Source: Nemopilema nomurai
Taxonomy: Eukaryota; Cnidaria; Scyphozoa; Rhizostomeae; Rhizostomatidae
DNA: 64,000 bases
Assembly: GCA_003864495.1 (NCBI GenBank)
Contig: ML133429.1
Location: 558,001 to 622,000, forward strand
Direction of reading: 5' to 3'
A model generated the notes under the pieces. It searched no databases. It worked only from the letters and a program-made list of their open reading frames with translations, and had not been told where the DNA came from. Shown here piece by piece: positions 1-13,340 of this stretch. How positions within the stretch are numbered: position 1 is the first letter of the stretch; each line of letters starts with the position of its first letter. Position numbers and translations under genes: made by a program.

Positions 1-1981
1 AATTGAATCATTGTATCGATGGAGGTAGAAAACTTCTTTGAAGTGGGCGGGGCAGGAGTATGCAGATAAGAGACGCTTCTGTGTGTTGTAATGGGGCACT
101 GCGTCATTCATGCTTATAGGGAGGGAAACGTGCCCCCCTCCCCCGGTTTCCACGTTTCTAGTTGCATTGCATCATGGGGTCATCAGGAAGTTATGAAGTC
201 CTTCCAGTGATTTATCAATGCACAATATCGACAATGAAATATCATAGAGAGTGCGGAAAAATGGTATAATTCAATATGATATGGTATTATACAATATAAA
301 ATTAAATATAATAATATAGTAGAATGTGAAATAGAAATAGATATAGATAGATGTACATGTAGGTATAGATATTTGATATATGATATAAATCGATCTACGA
401 TAAATAGAATACTGTACGATAAAGTGTAATACGATATAAGCTAGAAAGAGAATGATACAAATACAATAATCTATGACATGATATTTCCCCTTGCTTTATC
501 ATAATTTAACAAAGATTTACGATATAATAAAACATTTCATTGTTGTGTGATAAGGAATACCATGGTATCCACCTTGGCAACGCAAGTTTGACAATCAGAC
601 TTCAATTCAAACTTTCCGGTTGCTCAGAAGAAAACCCATTCGAAGGTGATGCTTCCCACATTTACGTGCATAGTCAACACTCTTGTACGTGGAAAAGATC
701 TCGGTTAACGTGAATGGGCCACTAGAGGTTTTAAGGCCACATTATGGCGCAATTTTGTTCAAATTATTTCTAATGGTTCACACTTTTGTCAGCGTTAACG
801 ACCCGATGCAAGGAGAATACCAGCGTTTATTTTGATAATCTTATCAGCTTCTTGATTATCTTTAAAGTATCACACCTAGCTTTGTGTATTCTTCAGAAAT
901 TTCACCTAACCTATTTTGCAGATGTAGTCACCCATTGTTTTCTGAGATCATCGTCTTTTATTGTTTGGGGCAACCAATTAGACCCCGTCATTTTTAAAAT
1001 TAACTAATTTTGATTCTTGAAATCTAACTTGTGTGCATGAAAGCATAGGTTCCAAATCTTTGATTGGCTGCGCGACCAAAATTCTGCAAGCCCCATTAGC
1101 CAATCAGAACTCAAGAATATGACAATAAACGTACCTCACAGCTAGATTTAGGCCTATTTTGGCCCTTTTCACCATTAACCACAAACAAATAAACGTGTAA
1201 AATGTGCTGAAAGATAATCTAAATTTTCTTTAGAAAATTTGATTTTTGATAAATTTTCAAAAAAAGCTGCCGTTGTACTCAGTAAAAATTTATCCGCTAT
1301 CGCTAGTTACGAAGGCTTGAAGCTGACCCTTTCAAACCCTTAAGTTGATTTCACTCTTTGAACTTGCTGCCCAGAGACAAAACACCTTGACTCCCTGGAG
1401 AGGGTTTCGAGTCATTGCGCAGTAGCGGCCCCGATCACGATAATTATCCTTGCAAGAAAGGAATAGATGATCTTGCAGAACATCAGAAACTTGAGTCAGC
1501 TTTGCGCTAGATTCAGCAGTTCACTTTAGGCGATGGATTTAATCCGTTTGTTTCATTTGACTCGACATCAGCTTAGCATGAGTCCAACGCCTAAATTGAG
1601 TCCAATAGGGGGTCTCGCTGTGAGACGAATGTTTTTAGAATACAACTCTTGCTGATTGCCTATCTAATTTTACATCATTCACATGTGTATTTTTTCAATC
1701 AAAATGGGTCTCAGTTTCACAGCGATATCCCCATTATCGCCATTAATGTTTTCTTGCAATAATAATCATCATAATGTCATAGGCAACAGGATTTTATACG
1801 ACGTCCTCTTTTACCCTATCCAGTGTTGGGGCTGCGATGGCCCTCCTTGTGTGGGAGCATTCCTCTCTCACCCAACAGGTCCTCTGCACCTTGTACAATC
1901 GACGGATTCCCTGTACAATCGGCAAAAGAGATGGGCTGTGCGGACAAATGGCTTGACCTTGAGTGCTGGCTTTAAAGCATA
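1..1981. other. Non-coding stretch, AT-rich low-complexity part
   Basis: I see no supported gene. Positions about 245-480 are dominated by short ATA/GATA-like words (low complexity). A 73-codon open frame at 786-1007 and a 99-codon frame at 1683-1982 have no recognisable motif and no clear splice context, so I do not call them. The stretch 1780-1980 just before the tRNA-like segment may belong to the same repeat. Confidence 0.5.
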
Positions 1982-2054
1982 ACCCGATAGCTCAATTGGT
2001 AGAGCACTTGGCGTACAAAGTCAGGGGTCGTGAGTTCAAGCCTCGCTCTGGTCA
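1982..2054 (+). repeat. tRNA-like segment, probably a SINE head or tRNA pseudogene
   Basis: The sequence has an A-box-like TAGCTCAATTGGTAGAGC with a 4-bp D-stem (GCTC/GAGC) and a B-box-like GAGTTCAAGCC. A five-pair T-stem can form (GTGAG with CTCGC around TTCAAGC). The acceptor stem (ACCCGAT against the 3' CTCTGGT) has two mismatches and the anticodon stem is poor, so a working tRNA is doubtful. Pol III boxes with a degenerate cloverleaf suit a tRNA-derived SINE or tRNA pseudogene. I cannot assign an amino acid. Confidence 0.5.
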
Positions 2055-3640
2055 GTCATTTTCCCGCACTCTCTACGAACAACGGTCACAATAGCAGTCG
2101 CTACAACCTGATCGTGTGACTAACTCGCACTATTCAGACTTACTGTTAGCCTCGTTCCTGCTGTCAATAACAACGAGCTCTTTCGATAACAGCAATGAAG
2201 CCGAATTTTCTAATCTTCATTCCTGCCAGAGTACTTGGAGCTTTTGTTGATCTCGGCCTTTTGTTACCCCCTATCGCTTCACTCTATCTACGCCCAGCCT
2301 TTGACATGATTTCTGACTAGACATTCTAATTATACATTTAAGCTATCACTTTTCTACCTGTTTTGCAGACACAATCGTGATGTTATCAAAAGCTGATTCT
2401 CTCCAACCATTATCTCGCTACCTTTTCTATGAAAAATTGATTCCACAGTTTTTGAGAACCGATGATTTCGAAAGCCGGCTTCGCTCTTCTCTGCGATGAT
2501 AACAAGAAGCTTTGGTTCATGTGTCTGAAATCTAGTTCAATGCTGCGATATTCTTTAGTTTACGCAAGGTGGCATCATAGGAATTAAGGTGTCTCCCAGC
2601 CCTGATAAAAAGTTATTCTTAAGGAGAAAACATTTGGCGACAGACTATGAATATAATATCTGTGTCTCCATACTTCTGTTGCGATATTGTTATGTTATCT
2701 ACGTATCGTGTTTGAATATCTGCGCTATTTTGCCGAGGATTCAACAGCAGTGGGCTAGGTACGGATCACTGTGGGCATTCTATCTCAGATTTACTTTTTG
2801 TTGTTTCCACCATTTGGCTCATCTCTTCCGTCATGGTTCCCCGTTGTTTTAAGTATATGCAAAATGAAAACATACGTCAATAACACAATATATACATCTA
2901 AAGCCGGGTGTGCACCCAGAGAGGTACGATAAAACGTAAACAGATAACGCTTTTACAACTGGGAATTGATTAGGCCTATCCGGCAGCTGAACAGTTTCCC
3001 CATAAAGTGCTTATATGGTTTGTTGTTTGAGGAAACAAGGTTACAATCAAGGGTGGCTGAAAGCGTTGATAAATTGTGCAAGATTTAATGTTAGAGATGA
3101 GAAAGGGCAGCAAATGTAAAGGATATTTAAGGGTAAAACACTAGGAAACTAATGACGCAGATACTTATAACATAAGTTTTAACACTATTATTGCAGCAAT
3201 TTGATAATTAATTGCTATAATTGCTGGCATTTCTTGCGTTATGCACGGCGTGTTAGAGATAAGAAAGGACAGCAAATGTAGAAGATTGTTTATCTTGTTT
3301 GAATTCCATGCTTGAATTCCATTTAGAACAAGTGCTTCTCTATATTTTGGAGGGTGTATAAAATGTTTGCTCTTTATTTGTTTAGGTCATGAGCTTCGGT
3401 TTACTTGCATGGGTCACCACAATTGGCCCTGCTAAACCTACAATCTCTTCCAAAAGTAGAACACCGTGAAGGTTGTGATTTTGCGACCCCCAATCTATCT
3501 CCGCATCTCCTTGGAGGTTGCAACCCCTTTGAGCCTCCCCCCAAACGATGTTGGATCTTTAGCTGAAAGTCGAAGCTATATGAGAACCCATCACTTGTGT
3601 TTTTATGATTATTAACTTTTGCGTTAAAAACATTGTTTGA

Positions 3641-4000
3641 GGGGCGAGGGTAGAGTCCAGAAATATAGACGGCTTCACGGCTGGGCAATGGGTTTTCGGA
3701 GCTTGTGCCACGCTTGAGCAAGAGCAAGTGTTCCAAGACTTTTGGCAGAGATTGTCAGAAGGAGAACCTATCTTGGCGCCTGTTTATTCGTCTGCATATA
3801 GAACCCTGATTACTCCGTTACATCCGGTCTCCACAATCAGCTATGTTTCTTTAAGACTCATTGCCAACAGTGATCCTTTGCAGGCCGTAAATCGTCAAAG
3901 CGAGCATCCAAAGGTGCCCATGAATTTATACGGATTACCAGCTCAGGACGTTGGCAATGGTCTTGAACTTGACCTTGAAGAACGCGAAGAAGGCATATGA
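3641..4000 (+). other. Unassigned open frame of 119 codons
   Basis: An open frame runs from just after a TGA at 3638-3640 to a TGA at 3998-4000. Its composition looks protein-like, with an acidic C-terminal end (LELDLEEREEGI). There is no ATG near its start and I recognise no domain. It could be an exon, a decayed gene fragment or chance. A short inverted match (about 3440-3464 against 3728-3754) lies across its left part, which suggests repeat DNA. Confidence 0.2.
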
Positions 4001-4318
4001 ACAGCTCTTGAATGCCTTCGTTGTATAAAAGAGCTTGTTTGCGTGCAAGAAAAGAATAGCAGTTCTAGAAGTTAGGCCTCCCTCCAACAACAATGTTTAT
4101 GATGATCTGCAGAACTTGATTTTAGACTGTCTGACAATGCATTATGGGATATCCACGCAGCGCAACGGAGCATTTTAGCGATAAGCCCTTTATTGTCTCC
4201 TGCTGGTGGCAGTATTTATCCAAGGTCCGACATTTACTTAGTTAGACAGTTGGTGTAATTTTAAGCGATTGCAACGATGGGTAGGGTGATAAGCTAATGT
4301 CATCTTTAGTGAGTATTG

Positions 4319-4640
4319 CGATTTTCATGGATGTGATCAGATGATTCATATCGATCATGAATCTGATTAAACTGTGATTACAATCGAGATATTGATTTTT
4401 GAAATGTTTTCCCAACCTTCACTTTGTGGTGATGCTTAAGTGGTGATGCTTAAGGTAATCATAATCTCGATTTTCATGATTGAGTCGATCATGATTATGA
4501 TCAAATGATGATTACAATGGAGATGCGAATTTTTTAAATCTCGCGTAATCTTCTCATACCTATAACCCTCACCTTGAGAATCGCAATGGTAATGATCACG
4601 ATGCTCATGATTAGATGATTTCATCAATCATGGCTCTGAT
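4319..4640. repeat. Imperfect ~150-bp tandem repeat rich in GATCATGAT
   Basis: Blocks beginning with CGATTTTCATG at 4319 and 4468 are followed by similar runs of GATCATGA, TGATTACAAT and GAGAT. A third, more diverged block starts near 4583. Between the first two, a 14-bp direct duplication (GTGATGCTTAAGTG) occurs at about 4428-4455. It is a decayed minisatellite-like tract of unknown role. Confidence 0.5.
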
Positions 4641-6065
4641 TAATTACAGCACAGATTGTTAAAATTCTAGTAGCCATAACAATTTCCTTCAGACACGTGA
4701 GTCATAATGGTTATTTATTATTTCATTGTACATCTGCACAATAACCACACTATAACGATTATTCAACTAGTTTATACTCTGCTTGGCTTGGCGAAATTGA
4801 AAGTTATTGCCAATGTCCTCTAGCACAAGAACCCTGTTAATAAAACAATTAATTATTTGAGTGATTTATCCGACCACCATGGCTATATCAATAAGCTCCT
4901 TCGTTTAGCCCAAATCTTTGATGCCATTACTCCGTTTTCATACGCTAAGCCATTTAGAAATGCCGCGGCAGCTTGAGAAAATTAACAATGAAAATAAAGA
5001 AGATCCAGCCGATTCTGGTTCGCCCTCCCCCGTCTTCATGCACCTGCTTTCTCTCTGCTCTGAATTTCTTTCTGAGCAACTAACACCTGCCAAGGTTTAC
5101 TCTAGGTTTCCATGGCGATAGTTTAGCTACGTATACTAAGACAATGCTAGCCTTTCGGTCTTGTTCAATCTTATCCGGATTGTACTGTATTGAGCTGGTC
5201 AGAGGGTTTAGCGGAGTTCCATGGGAATGAGATGTATATTCTTGATATCTCAAACAGTTTTCAGCCTAGAAATTGCTGAAATCGTGTGAGAATCTCTTGG
5301 ATGTTGTTCTCTTGGATGATGTGTTTTATCTGGGCATGCTTAACTTAGAAAGATTTTGCTCATTTTTTGGTTTGCCGTACATTTATGGTAAGTTGTACAG
5401 CTATAAATTGACTAGTTTTCATTATAGTATCTGCCAATGTGTTGATGAGAGGTTTCTTTGTTTCGCGAACATAAAAGTATGTTGTTGATTCTTCAAATGT
5501 TGATTATATTCCACTGCTGCTAGCGTTTGGTTAGCCCTGTCGAGAACTGCAGTTTTCATGTTCAGTCCATAACAAGATTATATCATTGTTGGGATGTTCC
5601 GGGCCTTTTGTGGGATATCCATAGTGTCTACGACTGCTATGTAAAACCTATTCTTGATCATCAATTCTCTTTCTCAATTGTTAATTAAGACAAACTGAGT
5701 TATTTTACACTATATAGGTCAATCATTTTGTTCGAAGATTCGTTATCGAACGCTTCAACTGCCCTTGGTGACTCAACAGTTGTCAAAGAGAATATTGTCA
5801 GCTCTACGTTTAAATAGTTAAGTGCAAAGTGGTTCGCACCTTCAGTTGTTTAGTTTTCCCACCTGTAGCCTTCCTTAACCAAACGCGCTGGTCGTCGCTT
5901 TGCAATTAGACCGTAGACAGGACGCTAACTGCGTTGCTATTTGTTCGGTAACCACTATTCCTCCATGAATCATGACAACCACTTTGTATTCAGTGAAATT
6001 CTATCTGTGTTTAATTTCACCTCGCGAAGCGATATGAAATCTGAGCGTCCTGTTTGACAATCGCA

Positions 6066-6309
6066 ACTTTCAAGTTCCTAAATGTAGGGGGCGGGGGTGA
6101 ACTCCATTTTTCAGAACTTTTGCATACCCACTTCCATATACTATCCCCCGTAATAATATATTTCATGCAAAAAGTCACCCCCTCCATTTGCTTAGTTATA
6201 AATTTCGGAAAATCTTAGCATTTCAATCTACTGACCCTCCGTTTTAAGGTTTTTTTAATAAATTCCATCCCCCCTCATTAGACCCTTCTACAATTAGGAA
6301 CTTGAAAGT
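6066..6309. mobile_element. MITE-like element with ~23-bp terminal inverted repeats
   Basis: The left end ACTTTCAAGTTCCTAAATGT pairs with the complement of the right end (ACTTTCAAGTTCCTAATTGT read on the minus strand), with one mismatch in 20. A G-rich run next to the left repeat (6086-6098) faces a C-rich run next to the right one (6267-6275), extending the stem imperfectly. The 244-bp size, terminal inverted repeats and lack of coding fit a non-autonomous DNA transposon. I could not fix a target-site duplication. Confidence 0.55.
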
Positions 6310-7428
6310 AGCTGCCATCATATTGCAAGAAGATTTAGTGGGCAGCACGCGCGAATGTCATCCTTAAACTGCTTTTTGGATGTTCAAACATAACATTGCG
6401 TTTTAAACGTAACCGTAACAGGTGGAGACGCTGCGTCCATTGGACATTAACACTGTATGGACCATTAACCATCTCTTATGATTCTATTCTTGGGGCTGGT
6501 GTCACATTCATCATAATGGACCAATCTTAATTAAATGGATTTTGCTTTTGGGTACAATAACGTCTTGTATCAAAAGTACCCCTTTCTTTCTTTGCCTGAA
6601 ACTATTGGCCTTTTCGTTAGAGATGTTGAGCTCTTTACCCTACAAGAAAGTACTGTCCTGATTTTCCCGTTAACTAGCAGCCATTAACCATCAACCAGTT
6701 CCTTGTAATAACACTTATCCAGGCTCACTTGAATATTATGAATTATTAAAAGTATTGTCTCACTGCTATGTAGTCGTCTTTCTTTCTCGCTCCGCCCTAC
6801 TCATTTTAATACTCTTTATCCTTCTAACATGCATAATTTCAACTGGCTTCTTTGATTTCTGAGCCTTTTCATATCACCTGTTTCCCACATCTTATTTCTG
6901 CCAATAAAATATTTTTCAAACCTCTCCTTTCACACCTGTTATTCGATTATCTCCAATTAAAGGACTTTTTTAACATCTGTTTCATCCTGTAGATATTTTC
7001 TTGGTGATTTTCGGTTTCAGTATTTTATCACGAAATTTTTATCATCACGGCTCTCTTACTGTGCAGTTAAATTGTATGCTGTCTTATCTGTTTGGAAAAT
7101 ATTCAGCTGTTTACCTCGCCTTCAATCACACATTTCTAAACGATAATAAACTCTTTTGATCTTTTAGTTCTTATTATCTATTGTTTGTTCTCGAATTTTG
7201 TTATGAAAATCCTTTTGGTCTGATACTTAAAGGAAATCACTCTTTTTCTAGAGAAATAGTCAACAAATCAGCTAGCTACAACGATTTTTCAAATTATTTC
7301 GTTTATATCAGAATTAGTTATTCGATGGAGAAAATCTGATGGGAATTTGAACAATAGAATCTGATCTAGGACTTAACCTGTTTCGAAACCTGCATTCTGT
7401 GATAGTTGCCTCGTTTTGATTCTAGTCG

Positions 7429-10143
7429 ATGGGGGGATGTTCGTCTACTGTATCTCCTGAGAGCGCTGCTGACGTCAAAGCTGAAAACAAATCGGACGGA
7501 AAGTTTTGCAAATGCTGCCAACGGTATGTATTTCAGTCACAATTCGCATTTGTCATGCATGTCGGAGAGTCGGTTGAATGGCATTAGCAAATGGTCGGTC
7601 TTTAATAGTCACGGGTTAATCCGTAACAAATATGACAATTTTAATGCTTTCTGCTTCACGATTTTTGTTGTCTGATATTTAATATTTAAAAGCTGAGGCT
7701 ATATCTCACATGAATTACAAAACAGGTTTACAAACACTCTTTGACATGGGATAACAGTTTTAATGTGTATCAGTTAGGGAGAAATATTATGAACAAGTTG
7801 ATGCTGCCATGTTTCAGGGAAGTTTAGAAACACTAAAAATAACCATCCGTGCAATATTTATTGCAGATTGATTGATTTTTCCAGCAGACATATAATATTT
7901 TGAAAAATGCTAGGCTAATTTTATATTTAGGCGGTGGTCTCCCTACTTCAAATTAAACATAGACAAAAATAAACTTCTTACAATAAGTGGTATTTCGTAA
8001 GTTTAAAAGGTCGATGAATTTAGTCTTTTGTTTTCATAATAAGACTTAACGAAAATTTCAGACTTTTTTCCATGCCTGGCAGTAGCATCTGCTCTTCACC
8101 ATTTTGTTTACAGTTAAAGGATCTTATTAGCGGAGTGATATCCCGCAAACAGACCAGGTCTCCTTCTCGGTGATTGTTAATCGCTCTGTGGTGATCCACA
8201 CAGAGTATGGCCAGCTGACTAATCTGCTTCGAACGCGTTGATTTTTGCTGTGATGTCTCGTAATAATAATTATTCTCTTCAATCACAGGGAGTCTGGTAC
8301 AGAGAACGCAGAAAGGTTTGTTTCCTCAGGCATTTGCACGTGAGTCGCTTTCTAACCTTCATTACTAATCCGATGCACACCAACCGACTCCGAGTCTCTT
8401 TAACACCACAGTCTTGCAACCTCTTCTCTCTCTTGTTGCCCGCAACTGTGAAACTTGTTCGCAAGGGCAGCATTTAATTGCAGCTTCAAGTAATGGAGAG
8501 TCCATGGCTTCAATCGCAAGAGGCAATTCAACAGACATCTATTAGTGTTTTTGTCCACTTTTTGACTGTATTACACCTGTTAGGAGATAATTTAGGCCAT
8601 TAAATATGGCGGACATCCTAACAGGTATTCACCCTCGTAGCAGTATTCAAGTATCAGTAAATATTCAACTGCTATTTTTAACTGAGCTTGTGAAATGCAA
8701 TCAAATATTTTGATACTGTTCTGCTTGATATCGAAAGGCCTGCAACAACTCTACAGCGTGCCCCGGGGCAAGCACACATTACAAATCAGAACCTCATCAC
8801 GTAACTATTTGAAGGGGGCCATGTCCCTTGCTATTTTTCAAATACATTTTGAACCCATCGCCTTGAAAATTTTAACTTATGCTTATGCACAATTTTGATA
8901 AAGAGAAAGCTTAAGTAAAGCTGAAATTGTTTCTTAAATGTAAGGCAATTAATTGTTCTGCTTATAGTCCTTGCAAGGAGGAAGCCAAGTCGTGGTCAGC
9001 TAGCTTCGATAAGCTAATGGAATCTCCAGGTATGCAAAACGAGTTGCAATCTTTGGTCATTCGATATTACTCTTCTGACATTATTAGTGGCTTAGCAAAT
9101 TATGAAAATTGTTTTGGGAATTTGGAGTTGATGTGTTTCTGAAAATTAGCTAATGTTGTTATTGTGATGTGAAAAGTTTCCTTCTCGTCTAACACAGGTG
9201 TTTTCTTTTTTCTTACGAGGAATGTTGCAGCCCTGTAAGTCCAGCCCCATTCTTGTCTTTGCATAAACTCATCTGTGTATTTTATCAGCAATAAAATGAC
9301 GAAATTTGTTGTTCGTTGCTTCTACAGTTGGTAGAAAGTTGTTTCAAGAGTTCTTACAGTCCCAATACAGCGATGAAAACTTGCGATTTTGGCTAGCAGC
9401 CGATGATTATCAGTACAAGAGCCCAGATGAAAGGAAGGATACGGCCCGCAAAGTCTACGAAGATTTCATATCCACTATATCGCCCTGTGAGGTGAGATTC
9501 ACTGCCAGCTTATAAAGGTCCCTGTTTCCTTTAGTCACAGGGACAAAGATGGTATATAGTGGTGCGGTGAGGATATGCCTCGATCCAGCTACCTTTAGGC
9601 CCACAAACATTGTTTTGATATTGTAGATAAGCTTAGCGAAGCATCAGGTTGATTTAGGCCATATAATTGCTTTCGAACATTCACTGAAGTCCCGTATGTA
9701 AAGTTAACATGTAGACACCAGACAACAACAGCAACTAAAGCAGTAACTGATCTATCGCATCCTGATATGAGGCTTGGGCTATAGCGGTCCAAAAAGCCAG
9801 AATCCAGCATTAAGATGCTATTCCTGAACTGACGCTTTTCGTCTCATGATAGCTTCTAATAGACGTATACCATCCCTGTGGCTAATGTTGAATCCAAGAA
9901 GCTTCCATACCCAGTTTTATTTCAAATTTTATTGGGGCTTCGCTTTGATAAACCAATTGATCTTGTTTCTCCTCCACACAGGTCAGTATAGACGCGAAGC
10001 TACGCGCCCACATCGAGGACAACTTGGACTCAGGTGATCCAGACCTGTTTCTCAATGCAAAGAACTACATTTACAATTTGATGTCATTAGACTGTTTCCC
10101 GCGATTTATCAAGTCAAAGTACTATAAGAATCTTTGTAAATAA
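7429..10143 (+). CDS. Small RGS-domain protein (regulator of G-protein signalling), 160 aa
   Basis: Exons: 7429-7523, 8968-9029, 9328-9491, 9982-10143; all joins keep frame. RGS proteins speed GTP hydrolysis by Galpha subunits at the plasma membrane. The start MGGCSS fits N-myristoylation at Gly2 with a possible palmitoylation site at Cys4. A second cysteine cluster (C27, C29, C30, C34) precedes the conserved SWSASFDKLMESP lead-in. The RGS domain covers about residues 53-158, with the YSDENLRFW block (N70 at the Galpha-contact position), YEDFIS, and the FPRFIKS end. The protein stops right after the domain (KNLCK). Length and cysteine-rich start resemble the RZ/R4 small RGS families; the exact subfamily is uncertain. 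ATG 7429 was chosen because the overlapping frame uses TTG and gives no sensible N terminus. Confidence 0.9.
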
Positions 10144-11992
10144 TCGCGAAAGCTCCTCCGCTGCTCTGTTTGAGCGCAGTGAAATCTCCAGTGATCGCGC
10201 AGCAGCCCATATATCGACAGTTACGACATACGCGATATAGCTGGCGTAAATGCGTTTGTATGTCCTCCCTGGTCCTTTACTAGCATGCTACTGCTGTTCG
10301 AAAGCATCTCAGCAGGAAGTCATTATGCCTATTGCACTTCCTTTTACAATTTCCTAGAAATCTGTTGCCATTTCCTAGAAGCGCCTGAGGTTCAAGAAAG
10401 GCCAGGAAACGCAATTCATAATGCATATTAGTTTTCTTACAATGACAACTCCGTGATTATAGCGTTACTATAATTTCACTTACCTAATTTCAGCAATTGC
10501 GATTCCTTTTCCACCTGGCATATCTTCCGTTTTCACACGTGAAGAGCAACTTTAAAGCAATTTGAAGTAGCTGCTTTTTAAGATGAGCAGGAATCTTCGG
10601 TCTGAAATCTTCTGAGATGACGTCAGTTGATCTAGTAAGTCTGTTGTGTGTCATTGGAAATTGCTCGATTGCAGCTGCGGAGGTCACTGGAGTTGTTTTA
10701 AGAATGCCACAGTTGACTGTGGAGGCGTTTTTATTTTCTGATACTTACGTCAAAGGGATTTATAAATCTTGGGGATGTGCATAACCTTGATCAGGTGATC
10801 GCTTACAAGGACGATCAATCGTTCGATTTATGGTTTGATCGGCTGTTTGGAAAAGTAGCAATCATGCTACTTATTTTTCGCGATTTTCTACAGGGTATAT
10901 TTGATTTATTTGCTCAAAAACAACGATTGCCTTGATCTAGTCTTTTGCGGTTAGTTTGTTATCTTATCAATATACTTTTAGCGTTTTCTTCTCTTTATGC
11001 GTTGTTGAGTATAGTTTCCACATGCGCGCATTCTGACTTCCTTGTTTCTGTAAAGAGCTAGTCACTTTATCATGGCCTTGAAACTTTACGATTTTAACTG
11101 AAAATCTCTATGATTATTTGTATCCAGGCATCTTAATTTTTCATCATAAGAACTCTTGCCCACCAAATCCAATCCATTCCCTCTTAGTTTTTCAAAACAT
11201 CTTGAAGAGACGTTAATCATGCTGCAATGCAGTACTTTGCAATCGATTTACATTAACATCAACAAACCCCATCTCTTTGCAAAAAGAATAGCTACAGATG
11301 ATGACTTTGCTAAGAAATAGAAGCATTGCAATATTTTTTAAAATGATAGCATTGCAATAGCAGGCAGAAAAAGTAGGGCAGAAATTAATTTTTCGTTCAA
11401 GTTCTTTCTTCTGAGATTTCTTTATGATTGCAGCTTGTTCTTCTTCAGCACTTTAAAACCCAATCCTCTAACGTGCGGTTTTGTACAGATCTAGAGAATC
11501 TAGAATACGCCGTTTATGCTGTTAATAACGTGTTGTTAGTCACTGTAAGCTATCTTTGAACTACTGTCCAGAAAGAGGCCCTACTCAAACAGAGGCTTCA
11601 TTCAGAAGAGGCTGTTACTTGGAGCAGGGTAACCATGTCGGTATAAGCATATTCCATTGGGTTTCGGCCGATGTTTTTTAAGTAAATAGATATCCATTGT
11701 AGTATTCGAATATAGTTTGATTGTACTGCAGAAAGTTATAAACTCACACTGGGTAGATAATAAAGTATGAATCGTCTCAGAACTGGAACATAGGTTCGTG
11801 TAATTATCTCAATACCACCGTAGCTGTTCAATGTAATGCAGTTTGCGTAATGTATATATCAGACAAATCTAGATTGTGCAAATCTGAATTTAGATTGTAC
11901 TAAGCTGAGTTTGATTTTCTAGCCTCTCTTCTGTGTTTGATTAGCCTCTGGGCAGTAAAACGCCATCAGCTGCTCAAAAATATAAGCTATAT

Positions 11993-12125
11993 TTAGCCCC
12001 CTTTCTTTTGCGCCCCCTTTCATTTAAGCCCCCTTTCTTTAAATCCCCCTTTCTATTATGCCTCCTTCACAAAGCAAAAAATTTGGAATAAGCCCCCCTC
12101 TCTATTAAGCCCAGCCCCCTCGTAA
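11993..12125. repeat. C-rich degenerate tandem repeat (TTTAAGCCCCCTTTCT-like unit)
   Basis: About eight imperfect copies of a 14-17-bp unit made of a C-run followed by TTTCTTT/ATT occur in a row, for example at 11995, 12010, 12027 and 12043. It looks like minisatellite-type low complexity. No coding is implied. Confidence 0.65.
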
Positions 12126-13330
12126 GCCAGAGATACCAAATTTCTAACTTCAAATGAGTAAAAGTACTGGCTTTCTTTCTCAGTTGTGCTTTAATGTCTC
12201 TAGCACTTATGGCGATGAACAAAAGACAGTGTCAAATCTGTTAGTAACACCTTTTGAGAGTATTTGCTTGATATTATTCTAACAGAAAATTGCATAAAAA
12301 ATTATCTGAAAAAAATAAATAGAAATTTTACGGTCATTTCTTATGGCCGCTGTCCTTGCTTCAAAACGAGGCTTTTTATATTCAGGGCTTATTTGCTTGC
12401 TTGCATGTGAGGTTATTTCGTTGTGGACATTGAGGCCTTTTAAGTGGATTTTTAGGGGATGTATCGTTGTTGTTTTGTTAAGGGTCCAGAACATCTAAAA
12501 ATTCAAGCAACCCCTCATGCTAACTTAAAGTTTATCTTCCCCCTCCTTAAACCATTGGTTTTTAAATTGCAACTTAAACCATGCTTATCGATTAGAAAAA
12601 ATATTTCCAGTTAAAATGACATGTTCCCGCATATTAATGAAATAATCCTGTATATCAAGACCTTTCAAAGGTCTTTTTCAGAAACCTAGAGTCTGTCCCT
12701 CTGTCCCCAAAACTCGATATCCTTTCTCTACGTCAGATTCCCTTTCCTTCTCGTTTGATATTGCTATAGATAGTTTGATATTGATATTGCTGATGCTCTT
12801 ATTTATAAGAAGTATGTGGAGTAGCATAGCATTGTTATGAATGAAGATTGACAGATAGAGCTTACTTGCACTGATTGGTCACATTTGATGACATTTTAGT
12901 TACCATACCTACAGAATCAAGCACATTCTTTTTGATAACACTATATGACGCTATTTCGTGCTCACATAATAAACGCAAAAGATCCTATTATCTTTCCATT
13001 GAACATGACTCCTTTTCAACACAAAAAAAATGCTTAATTTTATATCACTCGCTTTAAAATGTGCCTGAAATTCTTCGTTATAAGTTTGTACCTGCTACAT
13101 ACATATCGGGGCAAAGCAAAGGTAAGCGTGAACTTTACCAAGAAAATTTTTCATTTCTTATCTTGTTGGAAATTCTTTGATATTCTATAAAGGAAGTTTT
13201 GAAACCTATACAACCCATTTTGATTTGTAGCTTTTAGCCCGAATCAGAAGAATTTCATTCAGGTGCAAGGGTTTTCTTTGCCGCCAAATTCTGTGTTTAT
13301 GTTGTACTCAGTGGCCAGTGGACTTCTCAC

Positions 13331-13340
13331 TGCGCATGCT
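13331..13340. promoter_or_regulatory. NRF1-like motif upstream of TCEA
   Basis: TGCGCATGCT lies about 280 bp before the TCEA start codon in a locally GC-richer stretch. It differs by one base from the core TGCGCATGCG that NRF1 recognises in many housekeeping promoters. This is a sequence match only, and no TATA box is visible nearby. Confidence 0.3.

Larger units (their letters stand above)
2055..7428. other. Intergenic region upstream of the RGS gene
   Basis: Mostly unique AT-rich DNA without a recognisable gene. It contains the open frame at 3641-4000, the imperfect repeat at 4319-4640, the inverted-repeat element at 6066-6309 and several pyrimidine-rich stretches (6.78-7.1 kb). The promoter and any 5' UTR exon of the RGS gene should lie near the right end, but I see no clear TATA box. 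Confidence 0.4.
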
